The notes beneath the pieces are model-generated. The model ran no database searches, was not told the DNA's origin, and saw only the letters and a list, made by a program, of their open reading frames with translations. Of a stretch of 64,000 bases of DNA, positions 36,087 through 46,200 are shown in pieces. The first letter of the stretch is position 1. Each line of letters starts with the position of its first letter. The translations under genes and the position numbers were made by a program. This stretch comes from Nannocystis punicea (GTDB lineage Bacteria > Myxococcota_A > Polyangia > Nannocystales > Nannocystaceae): NCBI RefSeq assembly GCF_026965555.1, contig NZ_CP114040.1, positions 310,001 to 374,000 of the forward strand, given 5' to 3'.

Positions 36087-36581
36087 TCACCGCCCGTCCG
36101 CGCTGGCGATGCTGATCTCCACCCTCGTGGTGCCGTCGCCGCCATCCCTGAGAGTGAGAGTGTCCGCCATGTCCCGCGGAGTCGACACGACGAGGGGACC
36201 TCTGCCGGGTTGCCAGCGGGAGCCGGTCACCGGACGGACGAATCGCGCCATCCGCTCGTCGCCCTCCGCCTCGCTGCCGAGGCACTGGACATAGAACGCG
36301 CGCACGCGGCGGAACGGCGCCGCTACGTCCCCCACGTGAGAGCAGCTGTCCATGCGCCCCCTCGTCGTACATCGAGCGGTCCAGATCTTCGTGCCGGGGA
36401 ACAGCGGGACGCGCTCCTTGAACCATCCGTCGCCGGGGCACGCGGGCGGCGGCGAATGTTCGTCCGGTCGGCGCTTATGCTCCGTGCACGCCGACGCGAC
36501 CGCGAGTGAGACGCCCACGAGGGCGAGGCAAGCGGTCAGGGAGCGGCGGCCCAGAGGCCCTCGAGCGTTCGCATGCGTCAT
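36087..36581 (-). CDS. Small lipoprotein of unknown function
   Basis: A 164-residue product with signal peptide MTHANARGPLGRRSLTACLALVGVSLAVASAC, lipobox VASAC. The mature part has four further Cys (PPPACPGDGW, WTARC, DSC, YVQCLG) and a C-terminal beta-rich segment VEISIASADGR. No known domain was recognised. No clear ribosome-binding site was identified before ATG 36581. Confidence 0.55.
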   Translation of the reverse strand: MTHANARGPLGRRSLTACLALVGVSLAVASACTEHKRRPDEHSPPPACPGDGWFKERVPLFPGTKIWTARCTTRGRMDSCSHVGDVAAPFRRVRAFYVQCLGSEAEGDERMARFVRPVTGSRWQPGRGPLVVSTPRDMADTLTLRDGGDGTTRVEISIASADGR

Positions 36582-37012
36582 GGGAGGGCTTCTTCTCCGA
36601 GCGGATCGCTCGACGTGAGGCGGGAGTACGACCGTCGACGAGGAGCGAGCGCGGGGCGTGGGTTCGATTCGCGCGAGACGACGGTGATTCGCGGGAACAT
36701 TCGAATCGCCGCGAATGATGAATCATGGCACGGAGGTTCGTCGGTGTCACGAGCATGGGCGCCGGGCGGGCCGGCGCGCCCGGCCCGGGGTCGATCTCGG
36801 GCCTCTCGAGGGGTCGACGGCGACGGGCCGTGGCCTCGGTCTTCCGTTCGAGAGAGCGCGATCATGTGCGGCGCGGCCGTTCGAAGTTACACGATCGCGC
36901 GCTCGCTCGGCGATGACCTGTCATGCTGCTCCGGCCCTCCCTCGTAGGCGGCCTGTAGGCCGTCGGCTATCGTCGTGTCTGGTACGGACAGGGACGACCT
37001 GTCTCTTCGACC
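36582..37012. other. Intergenic region upstream of the three-gene module
   Basis: No convincing gene in 431 nt. The last 30 nt contain TACGGA (36982-36987) and a palindrome (36996-37015) that includes the ATG of the next gene. A T-arm-like GGTTCGATTC at 36661-36670 was examined and is not part of a tRNA. Confidence 0.4.
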
Positions 37013-37363
37013 ATGCTGAAGATCCGCCGCCCGCAGATCGACGCCCTCGCGGCCCTGTCGCGGCGGCGCTTTGCCGCCGACGCCGGCGCGCACCTCCGTC
37101 GCGTCCACCCCGAGCGATGGGCGGCCGTCGCGGACGCCCCGCTGCACGGATGGGTCGAGCGGCGCATCGTTCGTGGCCTCAAGCTCGGCCTGGTCGAGGA
37201 GCTCTCGCTGCTGCGTCACCTCGAGGTCGCGTCGCGCCTCGACGAGCGCTTCGCCGACTCGAACGACGCCCTCGCAGTCCTCCACGACCTCGACGGACTG
37301 CGCCGCTGGCCCGAGCCCATGGCCCTGCTCGAGTGCCTGCACCGGGCCACGGTGACGACATGA
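37013..37363 (+). CDS. Small helical protein of T6SS-type gene neighbourhoods
   Basis: A 116-residue helical protein. MLKIRRPQIDALAALSRRRF, HLRRVHPERW, VERRIVRGLKLGLVEELSLLRHLEVASRL match the pattern of short proteins found next to PAAR, VgrG or effector genes in myxobacteria (start M.KVR..Q..AL, then AH.R..FP, then GI..A...GI..E.D...Y....). This is from memory of such neighbourhoods, so only moderately certain. The start codon is inside a dispersed palindrome and no separate ribosome-binding site is visible. The stop overlaps the next start (ATGA). Confidence 0.55.
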   Translation: MLKIRRPQIDALAALSRRRFAADAGAHLRRVHPERWAAVADAPLHGWVERRIVRGLKLGLVEELSLLRHLEVASRLDERFADSNDALAVLHDLDGLRRWPEPMALLECLHRATVTT

Positions 37364-39294
37364 CCCAAGGAGCAGGTTCTCCGCCCGCCGGGCCGCCGGC
37401 CCCCCCGCAGCCGCCCGCGCCGCCGACCCCGCCGGCGCCGCCCCAGGCCCCCGCGGCACCGCCCGCGCCGGCGCAGGCACCCGTGCCCCCGCAGGCCCCG
37501 GCGCAACCTCCCGCCCGGGTCCCTGCGGGTCCGCCCGCGCCGGCGCAAGCACCCGCGTCCGCGCCCGCCTCCGCACAGGCGCCCGCCTCCGCGCCCGCGC
37601 AAGCGCCCGCCTCCGCGCCCGCGCAAGCGCCCGCCCCTGCGCCCGCGCAGGCACCTGCGCCGGCGCAGGCACCTGCGTCCGCGCCGGCCCCCGCGCAGGC
37701 GCGCCCGTCGACCCCGCAGCAGCCCGCAGCCCTGCGCAGCAACGCCGGGCAACCGGCGGGGGCCCCATGTGCGACCTGCCAGCAGGGGCGTCCGCCGCCG
37801 AACCCGCCGTGCGACTACGACAAGGTCGAGATCAAGTGCAAGCACTGCGGGGTCTACGACCAGCGCGAGGACATCCAGCGCGTCACCTTCACGCTCGACG
37901 CGGCCACCGGTCAGCGGTCGAACAACCTCGTGCGCTCGCCGAACCGACTGCGCGAGTTCGTCACCGATCGCTTCGAGGTGACGGGGCGCGACAAGGTCAC
38001 GCTCACCGTCTCGGGCGGCCCCGGCTTTCACCCCGACCACCCGGCCATGACCCTCACGCCGCCGGCGGTGATCGGCCCGCCGCGAGTGCTGCGCGGGCCG
38101 ACCCACGAGGTCGAGGTCGACTACGAGCCCAACTGGTTCGAGAACCGGATCGCCAACCTCGACCGCCTCGGCTTCTCCGCCGGCCTGCGGCAGTTCTTCT
38201 TCCCGCGCCACGCCGCGTGGCAGCTCGAGATCCTCGCCTGCGGCGCGCGGCAGGAGCAGCACGCGTTCCGGCGCTTCACCCATACCATCGCCGTCTATCC
38301 CAAGGACACCTTCAAGCTCTCGCTGAACCTGCCCGCGTTTCGCCGGGCCGAGACGGCCTCGTCCGACTACAGGGAGGGTCGCGTCCAGGGCACCTCGCGG
38401 TCGGTCACCAACACGAGCCCCTACGGCCGGACCTCGGACACGACGCGGGAGGAGACCCGCGCGACCGACAACTCATACATGTACCGGCAGACCCAGACCT
38501 CTGCCAGTCGCCACGGCTCGGTCACCCAGACCCAGACCCTCGCCACTCTCGGCGGCCGCGACCTCAGCGGCGATCGCTACAGCGAGGGCGAGGCGCCGGG
38601 CAGCGCCGGGGCGACCGCCGTCCGCAGCTTCACCTTCACGCACAATGGCCAGGACTGGTCGCAATCGATCAAGGTCGCCGAGTTCATCGAGACCATCGTC
38701 GACCTGCGCCGGCAGATCATGAGCCTCATCGAGTTCTTCCGGTCGCTCGCCAACCGGATGCCGCGGATCGGCTGGACCTTCACCGTCGAGGCCGAGATGT
38801 TCAGCGGGAGCCTCGAGTACGAATGGGGCTACAAGGAGTGGAAGAAAGACCACACCGTCTTTCAATATTACAAGCTCGAGGTCTCGCTCACCGTGGTCTC
38901 CGTCAAGTTCGAGATCGCGTTCGGCATCGAGCTGCTGGGCGCGCGGGCCCAGATCTACGGGGCCATCACCGGCGAGTCCAAGTTCAGCGCCACCCGCGAG
39001 GCCGAGCCCGACGGCGACGGCCCGGCCGCGACGCTGAGCTCGGGGGTGCAGATCGGCGGCGAGCTCGGGGTCCGCGGCGCGCTCGGCGACTGGGTCGAGG
39101 TGGTCGGCCGGATCAACGCCGGGTTCGAGGGCAAGGACGAGATGGAGCTCGCGCCCTTCAAGCTCAAGACGAAGCTCGAGCTGTCCGAAGGGAAAGGCAC
39201 CTTCACCGCGCGCAGCCGGCTCCTCTTCAGCGTCACCCGCAACGTCACCATGTGGCGCAAGTACGGGCTCATCGACCGGACCATCATCGGGTGA
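37360..39294 (+). CDS. Large Pro/Ala-rich protein with Cys-pair motif, candidate effector or structural protein
   Basis: A 644-residue protein with no recognised catalytic motif. Residues 1-130 are almost entirely Pro, Ala and Gln (PAQAPASAPAQAP repeats). Then come CATCQQG and KVEIKCKHCGVY, two Cys pairs that could bind zinc. The remainder is a large beta-rich domain: FTLDAATGQRSN, DRFEVTGRDKVTLTV, EPNWFENRIANLDR, FTFTHNGQDWSQ, a helix around IVDLRRQIMSLIEFFRSL, then amphipathic strands such as FEIAFGIELLGARAQIYG. No signal peptide is visible, so export, if any, would need a dedicated system. It overlaps the previous gene at ATGA; the next starts 3 nt after the stop. Confidence 0.6.
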   Translation: MTQGAGSPPAGPPAPPQPPAPPTPPAPPQAPAAPPAPAQAPVPPQAPAQPPARVPAGPPAPAQAPASAPASAQAPASAPAQAPASAPAQAPAPAPAQAPAPAQAPASAPAPAQARPSTPQQPAALRSNAGQPAGAPCATCQQGRPPPNPPCDYDKVEIKCKHCGVYDQREDIQRVTFTLDAATGQRSNNLVRSPNRLREFVTDRFEVTGRDKVTLTVSGGPGFHPDHPAMTLTPPAVIGPPRVLRGPTHEVEVDYEPNWFENRIANLDRLGFSAGLRQFFFPRHAAWQLEILACGARQEQHAFRRFTHTIAVYPKDTFKLSLNLPAFRRAETASSDYREGRVQGTSRSVTNTSPYGRTSDTTREETRATDNSYMYRQTQTSASRHGSVTQTQTLATLGGRDLSGDRYSEGEAPGSAGATAVRSFTFTHNGQDWSQSIKVAEFIETIVDLRRQIMSLIEFFRSLANRMPRIGWTFTVEAEMFSGSLEYEWGYKEWKKDHTVFQYYKLEVSLTVVSVKFEIAFGIELLGARAQIYGAITGESKFSATREAEPDGDGPAATLSSGVQIGGELGVRGALGDWVEVVGRINAGFEGKDEMELAPFKLKTKLELSEGKGTFTARSRLLFSVTRNVTMWRKYGLIDRTIIG

Positions 39295-39297
39295 GGC

Positions 39298-40083
39298 ATG
39301 CCGACCGTCGATTACCTCAACATCTCCGTCCACGGGTATGCGTGCGAGATCCTCGTCAACGACGCGCCGATCGCCCGCACGCCCCTCGGCGACCCCTATA
39401 CCGCCACCCCGCCGATCAGCGAGTGGCTGATCACCGGCGACAACGAGCTCGCGGTGCGCATCGACGCGGTCGCGCCGCCGACGGCCTGCCGCGACCCGCT
39501 GTCGCCGCGGCGGCTCATCGTCCAGCGCTGCGTCGGCGAGCTCGGGGAGGTCGTCCCCGCCGGAGAGGACCAGGTCCTCGACGAGATCGACTTCACCCCG
39601 CACCCCGACGATGCTCCGCTCGTCCTGCCGCTGCGGCTGTCGGACCCGTTCCGGCTGCCGAGCGGGCCGACCTGGGCGTGGCAGTCGGCGCCGCGCCTGC
39701 AGCTCGACGCCGCGACCATCGCCGAGCTGCTGATGTTCCTCGACGTCGTCCACGCCGACCTCGCCGTCGGCGACATGAGCTCGCTGCTGTCGCGCCAGCA
39801 GATCAAGTTCGCCGAGGTCGCGCCGCTGTGCGACACGACCCCGGAGGCCGCGCAGGCCGAGCTCAGGGACCAGTTCACCGCGCTCGCGGCCGACGGCGCC
39901 TGGTCCGTCGAGCCGCTGCGCCCCGACGACCTCGAGCTGCGCCTGTGCTGCCACGGACGAGTGGTCGAGCCGCGCACTCGCGACGGCCGCCCCGCGCTGC
40001 GCGGCCGGGCCGCCGAGGGCAGCGAGTGGTCGCTGCCGATCTTCATCGCGCGGATCGACGGGATGTTCGAGATCGTCCGCTGA
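39298..40083 (+). CDS. Protein of unknown function, possible partner of the gene upstream
   Basis: A 261-residue soluble product, not recognised. It begins with a beta-rich MPTVDYLNISVHGYACEILVN, continues with SEWLITGDNELAVRIDAV, and has a helical DLAVGDMSSLLSRQQIKFAEVAPL and an EWSLPIFIARIDGMFEIVR C-terminus. It starts 3 nt after the preceding stop and so is translated together with it. The arrangement small helical protein, large protein, mid-size soluble protein would suit a chaperone-effector-immunity set, but this is inference. Confidence 0.55.
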   Translation: MPTVDYLNISVHGYACEILVNDAPIARTPLGDPYTATPPISEWLITGDNELAVRIDAVAPPTACRDPLSPRRLIVQRCVGELGEVVPAGEDQVLDEIDFTPHPDDAPLVLPLRLSDPFRLPSGPTWAWQSAPRLQLDAATIAELLMFLDVVHADLAVGDMSSLLSRQQIKFAEVAPLCDTTPEAAQAELRDQFTALAADGAWSVEPLRPDDLELRLCCHGRVVEPRTRDGRPALRGRAAEGSEWSLPIFIARIDGMFEIVR

Positions 40084-40221
40084 CGCCGGAGCCGCGTCGC
40101 CGCGCGAGGCGGTGCAACCCCGGGACCGCCGGTTCTGCATGTGTGGATAGGCCGATAGGTGCTGGGCGATCGCAATTTTCGCTGCGACCTGGGCCGGGAG
40201 CGATCGTCCTTCTCCCGCGAG

Positions 40222-40596
40222 ATGTCCCCGAACCAAGCCAGTCGCACCTTCACGATGACCACCCTCGCCGCCGGATTGCTCGCGCTCGTCGCCCTCGGCG
40301 TCGCCGGCGTCGGTTTCAGCGATTACCTGCGCGTCCAGAAGAACATCGCCCGTTCCCGCGACGAGCTCGAGCAGGCGAAGGTCGACCTCTCCCAGGTGAA
40401 GTACGACGAGCATGGCGACGTCGTGGTCGCAGACAATTCTCGGTTCGAATGGGCGATGATTACAATGGAGACCCACACGAACTCCATCCGGGACTCGCGC
40501 CGCCAGGAGTCGAACACTTACCCGTACATCGGCGGCGGCGTCCTCGGGTTCCTGGTGTTCACGTTCATGGCCGTGCGCAGCACCCGGAGGTCCTAG
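40222..40596 (+). CDS. Small two-segment membrane protein
   Basis: A 124-residue product with a hydrophobic N-terminal segment (MTTLAAGLLALVALGVAGVGF), a charged periplasmic or cytoplasmic middle with coiled-coil character (RVQKNIARSRDELEQAKVDL), and a C-terminal membrane segment (YIGGGVLGFLVFTFMA) ending in Arg/Ser. ATG 40222 was preferred to GTG 40159 because it removes an Arg-rich prefix. Function unknown. Confidence 0.5.
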   Translation: MSPNQASRTFTMTTLAAGLLALVALGVAGVGFSDYLRVQKNIARSRDELEQAKVDLSQVKYDEHGDVVVADNSRFEWAMITMETHTNSIRDSRRQESNTYPYIGGGVLGFLVFTFMAVRSTRRS

Positions 40597-40680
40597 CCGA
40601 AGTCCGTCCGCGAGTTATCGCCCGTGTGCGGGCGCTCTCGAAGGACGCGCGACCTGCCTGCGTACGGGCATGCTCCGGGC

Positions 40681-41079
40681 ATGCCCTTCCTCGAGCTCGT
40701 GACCATCGTCGTCGACGAGTACGATCCCGCCATCGAATTTTTCGTCGGCGTCCTCGGCTTCACGCTGGTCGAGGACTCGCGAGCACAGACCAATGACGGG
40801 CGCCCGAAGCGGTGGGTGGTCGTGCGGCCGCCGGGAGCGGAGACGGGGATCTTGCTCGCCCGCGCCGACGGAGCGCAGCAAAAGCCGGTCGTCGGACAGC
40901 AATGCGGCGGCCGGGTGGGCTTCTTCTTGCGGGTCGAGGAATTCGACGCCACGTATGAGCGCATGGTGTCGGCTGGCGTGGAATTCGTGACCCGACCTCG
41001 CAGCGAGCCGTATGGTCGCGTGGCCGTGTTCCTCGACGTCGCCGGCAATCGCTGGGACCTGCTCGGTCCCGGCGCGTGA
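40681..41079 (+). CDS. VOC/glyoxalase-fold protein
   Basis: A 132-residue vicinal-oxygen-chelate domain. FLELVTIVVDEYDPAIEFFVGVLGFTLVEDS and KRWVVVRPPGAETGILLA are its first half, and GRVGFFLRVEEFDATYERMVSAGVEF and YGRVAVFLDVAGNRWDLL the second, with the usual C-terminal metal Glu replaced by Asp in VFLDVAGNRW. The usual His metal ligand at the start is not present (TIVVD instead of VHLxxD), so glyoxalase activity is doubtful. Possibly a binding protein. Confidence 0.75.
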   Translation: MPFLELVTIVVDEYDPAIEFFVGVLGFTLVEDSRAQTNDGRPKRWVVVRPPGAETGILLARADGAQQKPVVGQQCGGRVGFFLRVEEFDATYERMVSAGVEFVTRPRSEPYGRVAVFLDVAGNRWDLLGPGA

Positions 41080-41208
41080 CGCTGTCCGCCGTCTCGTACC
41101 CGCCTCGATTCACCCTGGCACCGCAGGCCAAAGCGACGAGAGCCCGCGCGCCCGCGCCGCGCATTCACGGCGGCTGGGGTCGGCACCGAGCAAATGCGAG
41201 GACCGCGT

Positions 41209-41577
41209 TCAGCTCATCTCATGGCCGGGCAAGAACAGCGAGACCGGCCTCACCTCGTACGAACCGCCGGGGTTGGCGCTCGCCAGCTCGCGCGAGATGG
41301 CGAGCGCCTCGTCGTGGGTCTCGCAATTGACGACGTAGAAGCCGAGCAGCTGCTCCTTGGTCTCGGCGAACGGCCCGTCGAGGATGACCGGCGGCTGGGT
41401 CTTTCGCAGGGTCTTCGCCGCGCCGGTCGGCCGCAGGCGGACCGCCGGTCCGAGCTTGCCCTCGGCGGTGAGCCGGTCGTGCACTACCGCGAGTCGAGCC
41501 ATGACTGCGTCGTCCTCGGCCTGGGTCCACGAGGTGACGACCTTCTCGTCGTTGTAGCAAAGGATGGCGTAGAGCAC
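41209..41577 (-). CDS. YCII-family protein with DGPFAETKE motif
   Basis: A 122-residue YCII-related dimeric protein. MLYAILCYNDEKVVTSWT at the start, the diagnostic VILDGPFAETKEQLLGFYVV, and a C-terminal EVRPVSLFLPG are typical. Such genes often lie beside extracytoplasmic-function sigma factors, none of which is seen here. GTG 41577 has CATACT 6 nt upstream and no Shine-Dalgarno sequence. Confidence 0.8.
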   Translation of the reverse strand: MLYAILCYNDEKVVTSWTQAEDDAVMARLAVVHDRLTAEGKLGPAVRLRPTGAAKTLRKTQPPVILDGPFAETKEQLLGFYVVNCETHDEALAISRELASANPGGSYEVRPVSLFLPGHEMS

Positions 41578-41656
41578 GGCGCGAGTATGCCCGCTCCGTG
41601 CCCCCGCGCGCGACCGCGCGCGACCGCGCCGGCGTGTGTGGACGCTCGAAGGCGCC

Positions 41657-42478
41657 TCAGAAGCGGCCGGAGATCGACAGGCCGCCGAAGGTCGGGGTCA
41701 CGCGCAGGCGCGAGACGTTGGCGTTGGTGAGCCGCCTGACGCCGACGTGATAGATGATTCCACCGACCGCGGTGACCAGAATACCGCCGGCGAGGATCCC
41801 CCCGCCGATCGCGGTCGAGCGATCGGCGTTCAGGATGCCCCGGCGGATGTCGTCGCGCTCGGCCGTCCGCGCGGCGCATTCGCTCGAGTCGACGCGGCTG
41901 CAGTCGCCCAGCTGATACGCGTCCTCGGCGCCGACCAGGTCCTTCTCGAGCTTGTTGCCGCGCAAGGTGAAGGCGAGGGTCACTGCGAAGCCGGCCAGCG
42001 AGATGACCCCGCCGGCGATCATCGTGCCGACGCCGGCGGCGCGCATCTTCTTGGCCTGCGCGGTGTCGACGGGGGCCGCGGGCGGGGGAGCGGGGCCGAC
42101 GGGCGGCGGCGGGGCTGCGGCCTCGGGCTCGGCCGGCGGGGCGGGCTCGGCCGGCGGGGCGGGCTCGGTCGGCGGGGCCTCGACCGGCGGGGGCTCGCCG
42201 GTCGGGTTCCAGGCGCCGGGGTCGGGGCTCGGGCCGGGCGCGGGCGCGGGCTCCGGCGCGGGGGCCGGGCTGGTCACCGGCGCGGGGGCCGGGCCGGGTG
42301 ACACCGGCGCGGGTCCGGGGGACGGCGCGGGTGCGGGCGCAGGCGGAGACGGGGGCGCCGGGCTGGTGGGCGCCGGCGGGGCCTGGGCGAACGCGGGCGC
42401 CTGGGCGAACAGGAGGGCGGTGGCGGTGGCGGCGATCTGGAGGCTGCGCATCGTGCTGTGATTCGACGGACGTCGCAT
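41657..42478 (-). CDS. Secreted Pro/Ala-rich protein with C-terminal membrane segments
   Basis: A 273-residue product. Signal peptide in MRRPSNHSTMRSLQIAATATALLFAQAPAFAQA. About 115 residues of Pro/Ala repeats follow (PAPAPSPGPAPVSPG and PAEPAPPAEP). The C-terminal part has two hydrophobic segments (TMIAGGVISLAGFAVTLAF and TAIGGGILAGGILVTAVGGIIYHVG) and a Cys pair between them (LGDCSRVDSSECAART). GGAG 9 nt before ATG 42478 decides the start. Third gene of a minus-strand operon beginning with the TonB receptor; its role is unknown, but the spacing (19 nt from the lipoprotein stop) suggests a shared function. Confidence 0.6.
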   Translation of the reverse strand: MRRPSNHSTMRSLQIAATATALLFAQAPAFAQAPPAPTSPAPPSPPAPAPAPSPGPAPVSPGPAPAPVTSPAPAPEPAPAPGPSPDPGAWNPTGEPPPVEAPPTEPAPPAEPAPPAEPEAAAPPPPVGPAPPPAAPVDTAQAKKMRAAGVGTMIAGGVISLAGFAVTLAFTLRGNKLEKDLVGAEDAYQLGDCSRVDSSECAARTAERDDIRRGILNADRSTAIGGGILAGGILVTAVGGIIYHVGVRRLTNANVSRLRVTPTFGGLSISGRF

Positions 42479-42497
42479 GGTGGTCGCTCCGCGTTCG

Positions 42498-43283
42498 CTA
42501 TTCATAGGAGGGGATCGGCTTGGCGAGGACGCACAGGCCGATGTCGGTGGCGCACTCGACCGCGAAGTCCGGGTTGAGGCCGTTGCCGGTGAGGGTGCAG
42601 TCCTCGTCGGCGGCGCATTCGACCGCGGGCGAGACGGCGACCACGTGGTATTCGGCGGTGCAGCCGTCCTGGGTGAACTTGAGGTCGGCCTCGAATTGCG
42701 TGCCCTGGGCGTCGGGGGTGTTGAGCCAGCGGACGTCGGTCCACTCGTAGGAGACGGTGGTCGGCGGGCTCACGGCCTTGGTCTCGTCATCCTCGGTCGC
42801 GGGGTCGTCGGCGACCGCCGGCAGCTCGGGGCGGGTGAACGTGGCCGGGCCGAGCTGCGGGACGTGGCAGAGGTCGTCGCCGTCAGGCGAGCCGCTCTCG
42901 AAGTCGCCGAGCGCGTTGGGCCAGTGCTCGACGCCCTTCTCGCCGGTGAAGCCGGGCACGTCGACCGGGTAGTTCAGGGCCTCGGCGATGAGGAGCCCGG
43001 AGTACTGCGGGCGGATCGCCGCCGATGGGTCGCTGAACTTCGCGGTGCCGTTGATGCCGCCGGTCGCGAAGTAGGTCTGCATGCCGAGGATGTCGCCCTT
43101 CTGCTGGGCGCACGGCGACATCGGGTTGCCCGAGGTGAGCTCGTACTTGGCCGCGTACGGGAGGTGCGCGGTGGTGCAGTTCATCGTCGGCTGCGTGCAG
43201 CTGCCTCCGACGACGAGGAGGAGCGCGCAGGGGACGAGGGCGCGGAGGTGCGGGCGCTTGCTGGGCTGCATCGAAGACCTCAT
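42498..43283 (-). CDS. Lipoprotein following the TonB-dependent receptor
   Basis: A 261-residue lipoprotein with lipobox VVGGSC (about residue 29) and eight or so Cys in the mature part. No domain recognised. It begins 3 nt after the receptor stop, so it probably works with that receptor at the outer membrane, as surface lipoproteins do in similar nutrient uptake pairs (inference). Confidence 0.6.
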   Translation of the reverse strand: MRSSMQPSKRPHLRALVPCALLLVVGGSCTQPTMNCTTAHLPYAAKYELTSGNPMSPCAQQKGDILGMQTYFATGGINGTAKFSDPSAAIRPQYSGLLIAEALNYPVDVPGFTGEKGVEHWPNALGDFESGSPDGDDLCHVPQLGPATFTRPELPAVADDPATEDDETKAVSPPTTVSYEWTDVRWLNTPDAQGTQFEADLKFTQDGCTAEYHVVAVSPAVECAADEDCTLTGNGLNPDFAVECATDIGLCVLAKPIPSYE

Positions 43284-43286
43284 CGA

Positions 43287-46200
43287 TCAGAAGGACAGGC
43301 GGATGCCGAAGCGGAACTGCCGCGGCTGCTGGTAGAGGGTCGGGTTGCCGAAGTTCGGGTTGACCGTGATCGGCGTCCCGGCGGTGGTGGTGGCCTTCGC
43401 CAGGTCCTCGACGGTGCCGCCCTTGATCGGGTTGACCTCGTCGAACGTGTAGCGCTCGTCGATGGCCAGGACCTGCTGGAAGTTGGCGACGTTGAACACG
43501 TCCATCGAGATCGTGATGCGCAGGTCCTTGCGCAGGATCTTGGTGTAGCCGATGGTCGGGTCGATCGAGAAGTTCCACGGCAACCGCTCGCCGCTGCCGC
43601 GCGGGAGGACGAACGACTCGTCGAAGCCGTAGAGGACGTGCGACGCCAGGTAATTGGTGGGACCGCCCGAACGGGCCCGCAGGGCGCCGCCGAGCCGCAG
43701 CAGCTGGCCGTTGCCGAGCACGATCTCGCCGGCGGCGAAGACCTTGAAGGAGTGACGGGTGTCGCCCGGCAAGTAGCCGGTCCGGTTCTCGAGCAGCGAG
43801 ATGAGGTCGAAGTCGGAGGTGGTGTTCGGGTCGAGCTGACCGGTCTCCGGGCGGAACAGGCCGGCGAGGTTGCCGCGCAGCCACGACAGGGTGTAGCTGC
43901 CGGTGATCATCCAGTGCTTGGCGAACCGCTTCTCGATGAACAGGACCGCGGCGTCGTAGACGCGCCTCGCCTTGGGGAAGTCCTTGGCGATGCCGTAGCC
44001 GGGGTTGCCGATGAAATAGGTGGCCGCCTCGTCGCGGCTCATGTCCTCGATCGCGCGGTGGATCCACCGGTGGGTGTACTGCACGCCGAGGCGCGTGTCG
44101 GTGATGATCTCGTACTCGCCGCCGGCGACGATCTCGTCGCTCGACTGCGGCCGGAGCCGCGGATCGATCGGGGTCTTGCCCGCGCTGGCCAGGGCCCACC
44201 GCTGGTCGGGATCGGTGGGCCCGCCGATCAGGAGGCGATTGGCGTCGCTGGTACAGGCGCCGCCGGGCTCGTTGGCGCCGGGGGCCAGCGGGTCGCTGCA
44301 CGCCCCGGGGCCGACTGCGTTGTGGAACGACTGCAGGCCGGGCTCGCCGGTGCCGGCGCGGTCGGCCAGGTTGAGCGGGACGCTCTGGTAGAAGCGGGCG
44401 TAGTTGGCGAACAGCTTGGCCTTGCCGTTGTAGGTCGGGTCCCAGATCAGGCCGATGCGCGGCGAGAACTGGTTCGGCAGGGCCATCGCCAGGGTGCGGT
44501 CGCCGCTGAACAAGTGCTGGGCGTCGTAGCGGAGGCCCGCGTTCAGCGTGACCTTGTCCATGATCGACCAGCTGTCCTGAATGAAGCCGCCGATCGTGGT
44601 CGACATGACGTTCCAATTCAGGTTGCGGATGACGTTGGCCTCGTCAGGCGCGCTGAGGAACGAGTACATGCGGAAGTCGGCGAAGTTGGTGCCGTTCGCC
44701 GCCTCGCGGTAGATCTGGTTGCCGCTGTAGCCGCGGTTGCTGTTGTACTGCGTGTACTCGAAGTCGACGCCGAACTTGATGACGTGGTGACCGGCGCCGC
44801 GGGCCAGCCGCGTGACGATCTCGCGCGCCTGCAGGCGGTCGAGCCGGCGGTCGTAGAGGAGGCCGGGGCCGCCCGCGGTCCACTGGCGGATCGGACAGAC
44901 GACGGTGCGCGTCTGCGCGTCCATCGTCGTCGGATCCATGAAGTTGTACGTCATCGGGTCGCACGCCCCGGCCGGCGCCCCCGACGGCAGCGGCGTGAGG
45001 TCCGTCAGCGAGTGGAACTCGCGGTAGCCCGGCATGCCCGGCTGCAGCAGGTTGCCGTCGGCGTCGTAGAAGTTATTGGTCTGGCGATAGACGACGCTCG
45101 GCGTGCCGGCCAGGCCGGTGGTGTCGCCGACCCGGCTGCCGTCGACCGCGTTGCGCTGGTTGAGCTGATGGTGCCAGCCGAGGATGGTGTCGAAGTTCCA
45201 CTTGCCCTCCTCGTCGCGCCAGTTCCACTTGAACTGCAGGTCGGTGGAGTTGTCGCGGTACTTGCGGGCCAGCGCGCCGTAGTCGCCGACGAGGTTCAAG
45301 GTCTCCGGCTGGCCCGTCTGGGCGTTCATGCCGAAGGTGCCGTTGCCGCCCGACATGCTCGGGGCGTAGATCGCCAGCAGCTCGAGCGTGTTGCGCTTGT
45401 TGGGCGAATAGGTCAGCTTGCCCAGCGCCTGCACCGTGGTGCCCTGGGCCTTGAACCGCTGGGTGGTGCCGGCGATGCGCTCGGTGGCGGTGAACTTGGT
45501 CTCGGGGTCGATCACCGCGTTGCCGTCGTTGTCGACGACCACCCGGTTCCACGAGCTGGTCAGGTCGTAGACGGTGCGGGCGATGCTGACGCCGCCGTAG
45601 AACCACAGCTTGTCCTTGATGATGCGCCCGCCGATGTCGAAGCCGGCGTCGCCGATCCAGCCGAGGTTGCGCTCGGTGATGATGGCGTCACCCTCGCGGC
45701 GGGCGATCTCGCGCCGACCCTCGAGCTGGCCGGGCGTGTAGTAGGCCCAAACGTTGCCATGGAACTCGTTGGAGCCGCTCTTGGTGACGGCGTTGATGAC
45801 ACCGCCCGTCGACCGCCCGTGCTCCGGCATGTAACCACCGGCCTCGATGCGCACCTCTTCGAGGAACTCCATCGACAGGCCGGTGCCGTTGAGGCCGAAG
45901 CCAGGGTCGTTCACCGACAGGCCGTCGACGTAGTACTTGTTCTCCGGCGAGGTGGTGCCGGCGATGCTCGTACCGTAGGTGTCGTTGCGCGCGCCCGGAG
46001 TGGCCTCGGCGATGGCCTCGAACGAACGATTGGCGGCGCCCTTGCCGGTCGGAATGGCGATCGGGACCCGCTGCGCCATCTCGCGGTCGACCGACAGGCC
46101 GGTCGCGCTGCTGCCGATGTCGATCGTCGGCGCCGCGACGTTGACCTCGATGACCTCGCGCGTGCCCGAACGGACCAGCGATACGTCGACGCGGACCGTC

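Noticed and set aside
36640..36720. tRNA gene suggested by GGTTCGATTC
   Set aside because: No matching acceptor stem, D-arm or anticodon stem could be drawn around this T-loop-like sequence.
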